This document shows positions 22,566-31,704 of a stretch of DNA of 64,000 bases, in pieces. The notes beneath the pieces were generated by a model. That model saw only the letters and a program-made list of their open reading frames with translations, did not search any database and was not told where the DNA came from. Both the position numbers and the translations under genes were made by a program. Source of the stretch: Flavobacterium degerlachei (GTDB taxonomy: Bacteria > Bacteroidota > Bacteroidia > Flavobacteriales > Flavobacteriaceae); contig NZ_FNMV01000014.1 of the NCBI RefSeq assembly GCF_900106645.1, positions 57,024-121,023 on the forward strand, written 5' to 3'. Every line of letters starts with the position of its first letter. Within the stretch, counting starts at the first letter, position 1.

Positions 22566-25187
22566 TCATTTTATTCCTTGACTAATCCATGAGGAAGGCA
22601 GTTCGTCCTTAAGGTAATACCTAAACCATTGCTGTACCCTTTCAAAGAGATCTTTTTGATTGGTTTGTTTCATAATGGCATGTCGTTCGTTTGGATAAAG
22701 TAACATCATATGTTTTTTATTTAATCTACGTAATGCCAAATAGAATTCAACACTTTGATGCCAATCGACATGTCTGTCTTCTTTTCCAGCCCACAACAGT
22801 AGAGGTGTGGTTATTTTATCGGCACCTACCACCGGAGAATTACGATTAAAGGCTTGTGGATCTTCAAAAGGGCTTTTGTTCATTTGCCATTGTAGATTTT
22901 GGAAACGCCACATATCCGGTTTTCCAGTATCCCATCCAACAGTCAGATAGAAGCTGTTGATATCCGTAATGCCTGCTCCAGCTACAGCGGCTGCAAAAAG
23001 CCCCGTTTGTGTAATGATAAAGGAAGTTTCATAGCCTCCAAAGGAATGTCCTATTAGACCGATTTTTTCAGGATTGACCAAACCACGCGAAATAATTTCC
23101 TTTGTTGCCGATACTACGCAATCTGCCGCTGCTATTCCAGGGTTTCCAATTTCCAGTTGAATATCGGGATACAAAACAAAATACCCTTGTGTTGTAAAAG
23201 CTGTAGCATTGAAACCGTCTTCGGTAAATTGTGAAGGATTGACATAGTGATGAAGTTCATTAGACTGTTTTTCATATATATGTACAATCATCGGATACTT
23301 TTTTTGCGGGTTATAATCCGCGGGGTAGAACAATGCTCCTTTTAAATGAATCCCTTTTGAATTACGGTATTCAATCAACTCCGATTTCCCCCAACTGTAT
23401 TTTTTTTGATGAGGATTACTTTGAAACAATAGCTTTGGAGTAACAGTGCCTTTTTGAAACATCAGCTGTGGAGAACGGTCAAAATTCTGTTCCTGATAGA
23501 TGAAATTCTGTTCTTTTTCGGAATAGGTGAATTGGTCAATGTGATGAGGGCCATAAACAATGGGTTTTTCTTCATACCCGCTTTTCCATTTGAAATATCC
23601 AGACTGTCCATCGCTTCCTTCCGCCTTTAACACCAACTCTTTTTCCAGATTGATAAAGTTGCTTTTCCAACCATCAAAATTTTCTTTTAACCCTACACCG
23701 TTATAGGTTTGAGGGATTCTGAACTGAATTTGTTTTTCTCGTCCATGAGTCAATCTTTTGTAGGAAGTACCATCGGGTTTTATGGCCCAAATATCGAATT
23801 GATCATAAATCAGTATTTCGTTGTCATTGTTACTCCATCCTGGGTTTCCAAAAGCCGAATCATCATACAATTTTTGTATTTTTCCTTCGAACTTTTCCAT
23901 TACATTTAGGGTGATATTGGTGTGCGTTTTAGTGGCTATATCATAAACCCACCAATTTTTTTCCTTAAAGTAAGTGATGTATTTTCCGCAGGGAGACGGC
24001 AGGATATCGGATGAATAAGTGGAGTGTTTTCGTAGTAAAAGATTTTTCTCTCCCGTTGCAAGATCAACAATGTAATAGTCACGCGGGCCTTCATATTCAA
24101 ATTGAGGTTCGTAATCCTGAGGGTTTGATAGAATGGCATACTGCTGGTTTCCGGTAAGTATCACTTTTGGGAGTGCGGTAGTTGAAATAGGTTCAAAACG
24201 ATGTTCCATGGGATACCAAACTGCAAGGTGCGGATATTCTTGGAATTGTCCCCATTTCTGCTGCATCGGGTAAATCCATTTGGCATTGCCATTCCACAAC
24301 TCTACATCTGAATCCGTTTTGGTCTGCTGTTGGGTGGGATCCGATTTGATAGCAAAAAATACCTTTTGCAAATCGTCCGAAATGGACAATCTATAGCTTG
24401 AATTGTTCACTATATTGGCATCAGTTGGAAAGCCCGATTGTGTTTTAGGATCCAAAGAGAGTACTGTTTTATTGTCGAGGTTGTAATAAAAAATTCCATC
24501 AATAGGAGCGTCAGGAGCAGAACGACTAAAAAAAGCAAATGCTCTTCCCGAATCCTGCCACGTAAAATCATGAAAATTAGCGTCACTATTTTTAATTATA
24601 AATGTATTTCGACACACTTTTCCAAGGCTCAAAAGGCCTACTGCATTTTTGTTGTCTCGATTTTCCGAGTAGACCAGTTCTTTTGCAGTGGGACTTATTT
24701 TAAAATAAGATACCCCGTTAATTTTTTCAATTACATTGCCCTCGGGTTGTCTGATCACTAAAGTGCTTTCTCCCGTGTTTGGTTTTTTAAGCAGTACCAG
24801 TTTACTTGCATCAGCGGAAAAAGCGTATTGGGAAACATCAGCGATGGTTTCCAGTTTTCCGGTTATTAGATTTAATAATCTCAATTCTTGATCTATCTGA
24901 CAGGCAAACCATTTATTGCCAGAGAAAGCGGTATTGTTTGCTGCTGGAAAAGCATAGGTTTTCAGTGATTCCGTATTCCTGACAAACAAGGTGTCTTCAC
25001 CGCTTTGATACCCCATTCTATAACTGGCCCATTTGCCATCGGCTGCTAATTTATCGAATTGTAATTCGCCCCATAAATGATAATCGGATGGAGTGAGTTG
25101 CTTTTTTTTCCCCAGCTGCCCCCATGTGGGGCAGGTCACTAATGGCAAAATAAATAATAAAAATGGGATTAATTGTAAGCGTAACAT
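22566..25187 (-). CDS. S9 family (prolyl oligopeptidase-type) serine peptidase, exported
   Basis: 873 aa from the ATG at 25187, which gives a clean signal peptide (LRLQLIPFLLFILPLVTCPT, then WGQ). The frame is open to 25280 and a MM start at 25241 is also possible. An N-terminal beta-propeller (about 30-600) precedes the alpha/beta-hydrolase domain with the nucleophile in IGLIGHSFGGYETS, the Asp in LLWAGKEDRHVDW and the His in LYPNERHAIM. It should cleave peptides in the periplasm. It follows SusC and SusD on the same strand, so the locus probably imports and degrades peptides. A small hairpin GAGTCC-TTATTT-GGACTC (25193-25210) lies right before the chosen start. Confidence 0.87.
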   Translation of the reverse strand: MLRLQLIPFLLFILPLVTCPTWGQLGKKKQLTPSDYHLWGELQFDKLAADGKWASYRMGYQSGEDTLFVRNTESLKTYAFPAANNTAFSGNKWFACQIDQELRLLNLITGKLETIADVSQYAFSADASKLVLLKKPNTGESTLVIRQPEGNVIEKINGVSYFKISPTAKELVYSENRDNKNAVGLLSLGKVCRNTFIIKNSDANFHDFTWQDSGRAFAFFSRSAPDAPIDGIFYYNLDNKTVLSLDPKTQSGFPTDANIVNNSSYRLSISDDLQKVFFAIKSDPTQQQTKTDSDVELWNGNAKWIYPMQQKWGQFQEYPHLAVWYPMEHRFEPISTTALPKVILTGNQQYAILSNPQDYEPQFEYEGPRDYYIVDLATGEKNLLLRKHSTYSSDILPSPCGKYITYFKEKNWWVYDIATKTHTNITLNVMEKFEGKIQKLYDDSAFGNPGWSNNDNEILIYDQFDIWAIKPDGTSYKRLTHGREKQIQFRIPQTYNGVGLKENFDGWKSNFINLEKELVLKAEGSDGQSGYFKWKSGYEEKPIVYGPHHIDQFTYSEKEQNFIYQEQNFDRSPQLMFQKGTVTPKLLFQSNPHQKKYSWGKSELIEYRNSKGIHLKGALFYPADYNPQKKYPMIVHIYEKQSNELHHYVNPSQFTEDGFNATAFTTQGYFVLYPDIQLEIGNPGIAAADCVVSATKEIISRGLVNPEKIGLIGHSFGGYETSFIITQTGLFAAAVAGAGITDINSFYLTVGWDTGKPDMWRFQNLQWQMNKSPFEDPQAFNRNSPVVGADKITTPLLLWAGKEDRHVDWHQSVEFYLALRRLNKKHMMLLYPNERHAIMKQTNQKDLFERVQQWFRYYLKDELPSSWISQGIK

Positions 25188-25437
25188 ATCAAGAGTCCTT
25201 ATTTGGACTCTATTGATTTTATATTTTTTTTGTATCATCATCGTTTTTAATTGAGTTACTTGCCTAAATACCAACGTCAAGTCTAATGAACTCTAACTTG
25301 GTGATTTTTTTAGCGACTGTGAATTTTTTAAACTAGTTAACGAAACGGATTTTTTTATTTATGAGAAATAAACACACCCCTAACCCCTATAACTCCAGTT
25401 TACATTTGTCTTGGAGTCGTTGAATCTTCGATTTCAA

Positions 25438-25672
25438 GAGGGGAATCCGACTCCGTTAACATTTAACTTTTAGTTGTTTTTAAATAAATTGATTAATTAA
25501 TATCCGGGATTTTGTGGATGTAGGTTCGAATTTGCACTTAGTTTATACAAACATAGGATGACAGGGGAATTCGACTCCGTTAACATTTTACCTTTAGTTA
25601 TTTTTAAATGAATAAGTTGATTATTTAATAACCGGGATTCTGCGGACGTAGGTTTGGATTTGCACTTAGTTC
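25438..25672. repeat. Tandem imperfect duplication of the susD 3' end
   Basis: 25438-25543 and 25564-25672 are about 80 percent alike: both have GGGGAAT-CGACTCCGTTAAC, TTTTAGTT-TTTTTAAAT, ATTAAT, CCGGGATT-TG-GGA-GTAGGTT and TTTGCACTTAGTT. The second copy contains the true end of the susD gene. The 344-bp gap 25281-25624 otherwise holds no gene. Confidence 0.85.
25498..25545 (-). pseudogene. susD C-terminal fragment
   Basis: On the minus strand this reads KLSANSNLHPQNPGY and a stop, matching the last residues of the intact susD upstream (ELSANPNLRPQNPGY). No start or body is present. It is either the remains of a second susD or a slip duplication of the 3' end. Confidence 0.8.
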
Positions 25673-27034
25673 ACTTTGTGGTAGCGGGAAAAGAATATCT
25701 GTATTGTTCCATCCCGGTTTTAGACCTGTTAAGGTATTGTTGATCGTGCCAGAGCGTTTCAGGTCAAAAAAACGATGTCCGTACTCGGTAAAAAGTTCCC
25801 ATCTTCTTTCCTGTCCAATCGCTTCAATGATTTGTTGTTGGCTGACTGCAACCGTTTCGCCTAATCCAGCACGTTGTCTGATTTTATTCAGGTCTTCTTT
25901 TGCACCGATAAGATCGCCCTGTTGCGCCCGTGCTTCTGCCCTGATGAGGTATTGTTCTGCAAGACGAAGCACAATGGAATACTCTTGTGAGGAAGCGGTA
26001 AAATTGAATTGCTTGTACTTATAGGCGTGGTACCAAGTTGCCGTTCCGTCCGTCACACTGGCGATCCAATGGGTTTTGCGCAGGTCATTGGATTCAAAGG
26101 AATTGACAAGATCCTCGCTCAAGGCAACCAAAGGCGGTGGTCCTGAAAAGAAGATAAAGGTGGCTGCCTCGTCTGTGTTTTTTCCTGATGCTGCAGGCAT
26201 TAATTGCCAAATGGTTTCTGTGCTCTCTTTCAAAAAGACATTGTCTAAATCCTCTTCCCAAACATAGAGTCCGGTATTGTTTAACACAGCGGAAGCGGCA
26301 TTCGCAGCCTCAGCCCATTTTCCCTGATACAAAAAGGTTCTTGCCAATAAAGCTTTTGGAACATATTTATTGGGGCGTATTCGATCAGGATTGGTATATT
26401 CTTCAGGCAGTAGGCTTGTCGAGGCTTCTAAATCGGCTATAATATGCTTATAGACTTCATCGGTTGGCATTCTGCTTACAACACCATTACTTTTGTAATC
26501 GGTAGTTGTGATGTAGGGAATGTCCCCAAATAGATTCCCCAGATAGAAATGGAGCAATGCCCGTATAAAAAGGGCTTCTCCCTCCAAATGTTTTTTATCG
26601 TTGGCAGTAAGTGCAGTTGATGCCTGAACCCCTTCAATTATTGCATTTGTCGCATATATTTGATTGTAGGTTGTGTTCCAAAATGAAGCTACAGCCGTAT
26701 TGGACGGCAATAGTGAATTTTTATGGAAATCCAATGCTGGATCGCCAGGAGCACCGTAAGAGGTAAGTTCATCTGCATAGTTCCCCAGTTGGTTCGAAAT
26801 GCCGTAGGCAGTACCTGTCAAGAGTCCCTTGTCTCTAATATTCGAGTAGATGTCTGATAGGGCAGCATTTGCAGTGGCGACATCCTGAAAAACGGTAACG
26901 CTAGTCAGTTGTGCCTTAGGAAGATCCACTTCCACGAAAGAATCACAGGAATTAATGCCCATTGCCAAACCTAAAAACAAGGTTAGCAGTAGGGGGCGGG
27001 AGGTGAAAATGGTTTGAATTGATATCGTTTTCAT
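25625..27034 (-). CDS. SusD/RagB-family outer-membrane lipoprotein
   Basis: 469 aa. A lipoprotein signal peptide (LLLTLFLGLAMGINSC) is followed by a SusD fold with SIWNTTYNQIYATNAI-like TPR helices, LFIRALLHFYLGNLFGDIPY, and IGQERRWELFTEYGHRFFDL near the end. It caps the SusC pore and binds substrate on the cell surface. It starts 10 bp after the SusC stop. With the S9 peptidase downstream the substrate is probably peptide, as for RagAB. Confidence 0.92.
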   Translation of the reverse strand: MKTISIQTIFTSRPLLLTLFLGLAMGINSCDSFVEVDLPKAQLTSVTVFQDVATANAALSDIYSNIRDKGLLTGTAYGISNQLGNYADELTSYGAPGDPALDFHKNSLLPSNTAVASFWNTTYNQIYATNAIIEGVQASTALTANDKKHLEGEALFIRALLHFYLGNLFGDIPYITTTDYKSNGVVSRMPTDEVYKHIIADLEASTSLLPEEYTNPDRIRPNKYVPKALLARTFLYQGKWAEAANAASAVLNNTGLYVWEEDLDNVFLKESTETIWQLMPAASGKNTDEAATFIFFSGPPPLVALSEDLVNSFESNDLRKTHWIASVTDGTATWYHAYKYKQFNFTASSQEYSIVLRLAEQYLIRAEARAQQGDLIGAKEDLNKIRQRAGLGETVAVSQQQIIEAIGQERRWELFTEYGHRFFDLKRSGTINNTLTGLKPGWNNTDILFPLPQSELSANPNLRPQNPGY

Positions 27035-27044
27035 TTTTGTACAA

Positions 27045-30000
27045 TTAAAAGGTTAGTTGAATTCCAGCAGTAATGACTTTCAATGGGGGTAAGTATCCAT
27101 AATTGGTAAATTCAGGATCACCATCTTCATACTTGGTAAAAGTCAGCAGGTTTTGACTTTGCAGCATAATCTTGCATTGGGTGTTTTTTACATTCAGCGG
27201 AAGGTCATAGGACAATGCAATATTTTTGAGTCGAATAAAAGAAGCGTCGCTAATAGCGGCATCACTTTCACTGTATAAGTAGTCGGCTGTAACGGCAGCA
27301 TCGTTGTATCCGATGGTATAGATCTGATACGGTCCATTATCTCCTGGCTGTTGCCAACTGTTCAACATTTTTACAGGCTGATTGGACATTTGACCCGCAA
27401 AACCCGTTGGATAATTGCGGTTTTTTTGTTTTACGAATTGAAACAAAAAGTCGAGTTTCCAACGCTTATAACCCAACTGGTTTTGGAGTCCTCCAAAATA
27501 TTCCGGATTGAGATCAACGACGGTTTGTCTGTCATCAGGAAATGCTATTTTTCCATCGTTGTTAACGTCTTCAAACTGGTACACGCCTGTTTGCGGATCA
27601 AGACCCGTGTACTTATAAAGCAACTGAATATTCAGCGGTTGGTTGATGCGGTATTGCTCTTTATAAGATGATGCTTCCAATCCTGGAAAACGTAGCAGTT
27701 TGTTACGATCTATCGTCAAATTCAGGCTCGTTGACCAGTTGAAGTTTTTAGTGCTAAAATTGAGGGTGCGCAACGTAAATTCGAATCCCGTATTTTCGAC
27801 AGTAGCATCCAAATTGGATTGCAATACCGAAAATCCTGTTGTGCCCGCTAGCGGAACGCCTACCAATTGATTGGAAGATCTATTGCGATACCAAGCGGCC
27901 GTTAGAAAAAGGTTATCGTGCAAGAAGCCCGCTTCCATAGCCACTTCCATTTTTTTATTGGTTTCCCAACCAAAATCAGGATTGAAAAGACGTGTTGGCT
28001 GTAGCCCAATAACGCCATCATAAGGAGTGCCCGATGAGGAATAGGTATCCAAAAATTGATAGTCACCAATCTGATCATTGCCTGTAGTTCCGTAGCTGGC
28101 ACGAAGTTTACCAAAACTAAACCAAGAATTATTTTTAAGAAAGGTTTCATTGGAAAATAACCAAGCTGCACCCACTGCCCCAAAATAGGCAAATTGGTTG
28201 CCTGGACCAAAACGGCTGGATCCGTCCCGTCTTCCGGTAAGATTCAGGATGTAACGTTCTTGCCAATTGTAATTAATCCTCGTAAAAAAAGCCTGATACT
28301 TGTATAAAGTTTCATCGCTCAGCTTTACCCGCACGTTGGCGGCCGATGCCAAATCATAAATTAGGCTGTTCGAACTAAATCCTGTACCAGATTGAAAAAG
28401 ACGGCTAGTACCCTGATTTTGGAATGTCCCACCGAACAGCATATTGAGTTTGCCTTTGCCTAATTCCTTTTCCCAGTTGATTTGTGGCTCGACAATCCAA
28501 GAACTGCGACTAGTGTTGTTCAGGTATATACCTGAATAGGCACTGCCAATGCCATAGGAAGGATTGTACATAGTCGAGGGAGAAATACGGCTTTCGGTGT
28601 GGCGCAGGTCTGTATAGCCAAAACTGCTTTTGATAACCAATGCCGGGGCTATTTCATAAGACAGTACGGTATTGGCAAGCAAATCGTTGGTTTTGGATTC
28701 GAATTTGGCTGCAAGATTCCGTAATGGATTGTCCCAAGTGCCATTTTCCCAGTTGAGATTACCAGCGTCATCGTATAAAGCCGGGGCATTGGGAGGAAGG
28801 GCACGAGCATCGTAGGTGAAGTCAAATGCGGGTTGATCATTATCTTGGGCGTTATAATTGGCCGAGAATGTCATTTTGAATTTAGTATCCTCGGAGCGGT
28901 GGTTCAGGCTAAATTGAGCCCCACCCAGTTTGTATAGAAAATCCCCAGGAAACACCGTTGACTCGGTATGGTAATTTCCGCTGAAAAGGAATTGAGTCGT
29001 TTCCGATCCTCCTGAAACGGTACCTTGTAGTTTTGAAATTTCGGCAGTACCTCCTATGAGTTCTTCTTGCCAATTGGTATAGCGGTTTTGATCCCAAGTC
29101 CCGTTGGTATCATAATCCCATGCCTGATATTCGGTTAGCCCATCATTGATAAATGCTTTTGCTCGCATGGACAGATACTGTTGGGTGTTCATTAGTTTCA
29201 TAAAACTGGTGACTTGACCACTTCCGGTCGATGCAATAACGCTAAATTTTGTTTTACCCGCTTTTCCTTTTTTGGTAGTTACCAAGACAACACCATTGGC
29301 ACCTCTTGAGCCGTAAATGGAAGTGGCATCGGCATCTTTTAGCACCTCAATGCTTTCAATGTTATCGGGGTTAATGCTGTTCAGTGGGCTTGTAACAGTG
29401 GGGAATATGGTCGAAGTTTGATTGTATCCTATGGGGTCGGAGGAATAGGGTACCCCGTCAATCACATACAAAGGCGCATTAGCCCCTGGGCGAAGGCTAT
29501 TCTGCCCACGGATTTTTACCTCAAATCCTCCTCCTGGGACACCCGTAGTTTGGGTGATGCTTACCCCGGCCATACGACCCTGCATGGCTGCAAGGACATT
29601 GGTAACGGGCTGGATTTCGATGTTTTTGGATGTTATTTTGGAGATACTACCCGTGCGTTCGCTTTCTTTTACGGAATAGTAGCCTGCGTTGACACGGACT
29701 TCTTGCAGGGAGGTAATGTCCTCTTGCAACCGGATGTTGATTGTTTTTCGCCCACCTATGGGGATTATTGCCGTTTTGAATCCTATGAATGTGACCACTA
29801 AAGTATCACTAGGTGCCGCTTCTATGGTGTATTGGCCATTGAAATCTGTAATAGCGGTTGATTTTGCTTTTCCTTTTATGGAAATAGTAACACCAGTTAA
29901 GGGGTTGAGTCCATCTGTAATGGTACCGCTTATTTGTGTTTGTTGCGGTAAGGAGTGGTTTTGCCTCAGTAGCTTGTTTGCTAGAGTAGGGGTATAGGAT

Positions 30001-30068
30001 AGTGAGAACCCGATAATAATCAGGTACCAAAATGCCGATCCACCCTTGTAAAATGAATTTTTTTTCAT
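27045..30068 (-). CDS. SusC/RagA-family TonB-dependent receptor
   Basis: 1007 aa, normal for the family. A signal peptide is followed by a carboxypeptidase-D-like domain (about 44-115, GTITDGLNPLTGVTISIKGK), the SusC signature VRVNAGYYSVKESERTGSIS (125-144), a plug domain with GVPGGGFEVKIRGQNSL and LYVIDGVPY, and a 22-strand barrel ending GIQLTF. It imports large ligands with the SusD partner using TonB. It heads the minus-strand unit SusC, SusD, S9 peptidase, DsbD-like. No anti-sigma gene lies next to it. Confidence 0.93.
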   Translation of the reverse strand: MKKNSFYKGGSAFWYLIIIGFSLSYTPTLANKLLRQNHSLPQQTQISGTITDGLNPLTGVTISIKGKAKSTAITDFNGQYTIEAAPSDTLVVTFIGFKTAIIPIGGRKTINIRLQEDITSLQEVRVNAGYYSVKESERTGSISKITSKNIEIQPVTNVLAAMQGRMAGVSITQTTGVPGGGFEVKIRGQNSLRPGANAPLYVIDGVPYSSDPIGYNQTSTIFPTVTSPLNSINPDNIESIEVLKDADATSIYGSRGANGVVLVTTKKGKAGKTKFSVIASTGSGQVTSFMKLMNTQQYLSMRAKAFINDGLTEYQAWDYDTNGTWDQNRYTNWQEELIGGTAEISKLQGTVSGGSETTQFLFSGNYHTESTVFPGDFLYKLGGAQFSLNHRSEDTKFKMTFSANYNAQDNDQPAFDFTYDARALPPNAPALYDDAGNLNWENGTWDNPLRNLAAKFESKTNDLLANTVLSYEIAPALVIKSSFGYTDLRHTESRISPSTMYNPSYGIGSAYSGIYLNNTSRSSWIVEPQINWEKELGKGKLNMLFGGTFQNQGTSRLFQSGTGFSSNSLIYDLASAANVRVKLSDETLYKYQAFFTRINYNWQERYILNLTGRRDGSSRFGPGNQFAYFGAVGAAWLFSNETFLKNNSWFSFGKLRASYGTTGNDQIGDYQFLDTYSSSGTPYDGVIGLQPTRLFNPDFGWETNKKMEVAMEAGFLHDNLFLTAAWYRNRSSNQLVGVPLAGTTGFSVLQSNLDATVENTGFEFTLRTLNFSTKNFNWSTSLNLTIDRNKLLRFPGLEASSYKEQYRINQPLNIQLLYKYTGLDPQTGVYQFEDVNNDGKIAFPDDRQTVVDLNPEYFGGLQNQLGYKRWKLDFLFQFVKQKNRNYPTGFAGQMSNQPVKMLNSWQQPGDNGPYQIYTIGYNDAAVTADYLYSESDAAISDASFIRLKNIALSYDLPLNVKNTQCKIMLQSQNLLTFTKYEDGDPEFTNYGYLPPLKVITAGIQLTF

Positions 30069-30414
30069 AATATTGGGTTAGTTAATTGAAACGTTAGTTT
30101 TGTTAGCGATGGTCCTCTATTCGTCCGCCAAGAAGAGTTAGAGGGCCTTTTTTTTTGATTTAAAGTTTAAATCTTGGTGTCGAAAAGTGACTATTTCCGA
30201 CATGAGATTGTGTTTTTTATAGCATAGGCAATTGGTTTTAAAGGTTATTTAAGAAAAGCGTACTACCGCTGTTTGTTGCAGCCAAACGCAGGTAGTGCCT
30301 TTCCCAACTAATTCAATAATTAATGGTATTGCGAGACTAATAAGAAGAGGCAGTGCTAAGAATAGAAGTTGAGTTTTGCCTAAATAATTGGCATAAAAAA
30401 TGGCATGGAACTCA
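30069..30414. other. Upstream region of the SusC operon
   Basis: 346 bp with no gene. It should carry the SusC promoter on the minus strand; I could not place clear -33/-7 boxes. A structured segment follows at 30415-30539. Confidence 0.4.
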
Positions 30415-30539
30415 GCTTATCGTATCAGAGGTACTGGTATACCGGGGAACAATAAGTGAGCCCACGCCATGGGACGTGAGCATCTTACTTATCTTCTCGT
30501 TCCTATAAATTACCAGTTTTCTGATACGAGATTCTAAGC
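30415..30539. ncRNA. Long imperfect hairpin, candidate 6S-Flavo-like RNA
   Basis: About 125 nt fold on itself: GCTTA/TAAGC, TCGTATCAGA/TCTGATACGA, ACTGGTA/TACCAGT, GGAAC/GTTCC, ATAAGTGAG/CTTACTTAT and CACG/CGTG, separated by small bulges and one larger internal loop (ATACCGG opposite TATAAAT). The layout of a long rod with a central bubble is that of 6S RNA, and a 6S-Flavo family of similar size is known in Flavobacteriia. The direction is not certain. It lies in the 597-bp gap between SusC and the small HTH gene. Confidence 0.5.
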
Positions 30540-30665
30540 GAATGCTTCAAATATTTTAAATGAAGAAACGCAAATATATAAATTCAAAAACAAATATAAA
30601 ACAAATATTCGAATTGCGCACTATCGTGTGCAAAATAACCGTAGATATTATATTCTTTTGCTCTA

Positions 30666-30983
30666 ATGACTAATGATAACTCACAAAGTAACAAATCTAA
30701 AGATAAGAAGCCTGTAAAGGTTTTTCTTATAGACAGGTATGTTTGTAATTTTATATGCGAGAAGTGGATGAGTGATGATGTATCTAATAGGTCTTTTGGA
30801 AAATCTCATGGTATACATGAAGGAATTGTTAGAAAAATAAAAGAAGTAGACGGATATAAGATACCGGTATCTACACTTACTACTATATGTTTCTATAAAG
30901 GGATGAAATTGTCAGAGTTTTTTAAATTAATAGAAGAAACATATGGCGAGTTAAATGATAACTTTGAAACCGTCTTTAAGTAA
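30666..30983 (+). CDS. Small HTH (XRE-like) DNA-binding protein
   Basis: 105 aa. A charged N-terminus precedes RYVCNFICEKWMSDDVSNRS, FGKSHGIHEGIVRKIKE and IPVSTLTTICFYKGMKLSEF, an XRE-type helix-turn-helix pattern common in Bacteroidota. The upstream gap has an AT-rich stretch. A hairpin terminator follows at 31022. Target unknown. Confidence 0.65.
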   Translation: MTNDNSQSNKSKDKKPVKVFLIDRYVCNFICEKWMSDDVSNRSFGKSHGIHEGIVRKIKEVDGYKIPVSTLTTICFYKGMKLSEFFKLIEETYGELNDNFETVFK

Positions 30984-31021
30984 TTAACGGCAAACAAGAT
31001 TGGTGAAGAATATTGAAATGT

Positions 31022-31045
31022 AGATGCTGAGAAGCATCTTTTTCT
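31022..31045 (+). terminator. Terminator after the HTH gene
   Basis: AGATGC-TGAGAA-GCATCT followed by TTTTC. It lies 38 bp after the stop codon. Confidence 0.75.
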
Positions 31046-31066
31046 ATTTTATAACTAAACGGAGCA

Positions 31067-31112
31067 CTTGTCAATTCGGGATTATTAGTTGTCAAAAAAG
31101 GAGTAATTGACT
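31067..31112 (-). promoter_or_regulatory. Operator-like site matching the 17.4-kb repeats
   Basis: On the minus strand this reads GACAACTAATAATCCCGAAT and continues TGACAAG, matching GACAACTCAAATTCCCGAAT then TGACAAC at 17462-17488 at about 23 of 27 positions. The two GTC cores (31070 and 31091) are 21 bp apart, as at 17.4 kb. It lies about 50-90 bp before the 42-codon frame at 31155. Confidence 0.55.
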
Positions 31113-31154
31113 TCAACATAAAAGAGGAAATCTTATACCTTCTATATTAGAGGT

Positions 31155-31283
31155 ATGGAATGGTATGAGATACTAATAGTGATTGTGATTGTCCCACTGG
31201 GAGCATATATAAGAGGGAAGATCTATGACTTCAAGAGGGATTATGATAAAAATGATAGTTGGAGGAGTAGGAGGAAGGGGTGA
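31155..31283 (+). CDS. Possible 42-aa single-membrane-segment protein
   Basis: ATG at 31155. The N-terminus is a membrane segment (WYEILIVIVIVPLGAYI) followed by a basic and charged tail (RGKIYDFKRDYDK, RSRRKG). It is too short for most gene callers. Support: a terminator-like stem directly after the stop, and an operator-like site upstream. No homology is known to me. Confidence 0.4.
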   Translation: MEWYEILIVIVIVPLGAYIRGKIYDFKRDYDKNDSWRSRRKG

Positions 31284-31285
31284 AA

Positions 31286-31312
31286 AGATGCTGATGAGGT
31301 GTCTTTTTTTGT
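31286..31312 (+). terminator. Weak terminator after the 42-codon frame
   Basis: AGATGC-TGATGAG-GTGTCT (with G-T pairs) followed by TTTTTTTG. Confidence 0.5.
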
Positions 31313-31315
31313 TTT

Positions 31316-31501
31316 ATGGTGGCACAAATTACAAAACTGGCTACTTTGCATTGGTTGATACATCATTTACTAGAAAGCGGTACCGATCTTAAATATATAC
31401 TAGAATTATTAGGGCATAGCAGCAGTAAAACTACAGAAATTCAGACCCACGTAAGTACGAAAAGTATGCGACAAATAAAAAGCTCACTTGATGATTTGTA
31501 A
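31316..31501 (+). pseudogene. Remnant of a XerC/D-type tyrosine recombinase (C-terminal end)
   Basis: 61 codons matching the last 60 residues of Bacteroidota XerC/D: TLHWLIHHLLESGTDLKYI, LELLGHSSSKTTEIQTHVST, then QIKSSLDDL. The usual LRHSFATHLLE segment is shortened, removing the catalytic HxxR, and the catalytic Tyr of EIYTHV is Gln here. It has no recombinase activity. It ends just before a strong terminator. It is a relic of an older integrase gene and may mark an old boundary of the accessory region to the right. Confidence 0.82.
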
Positions 31502-31548
31502 GAAATAAAGCAATATATTTGATTGCTAATAAAGTCTGATTGCTGTCA

Positions 31549-31590
31549 GACCAATCCACCCCAAACAGGGTGGATTGGTCTTCTTTTATC
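31549..31590 (+). terminator. Strong hairpin terminator
   Basis: GACCAATCCACCC-CAAACA-GGGTGGATTGGTC, a perfect 13-bp stem, then TTCTTTT. It ends the recombinase remnant. Confidence 0.88.
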
Positions 31591-31704
31591 AGACCTATAT
31601 ACAAGGTGGCAGTAATTCCTCATTTCACACCAAATTGATTCCTTTAACTAAAGGTATACAGTAAAAATGAGAATAAATTTTAAAAACATCATTAAAAAAA
31701 AGGA

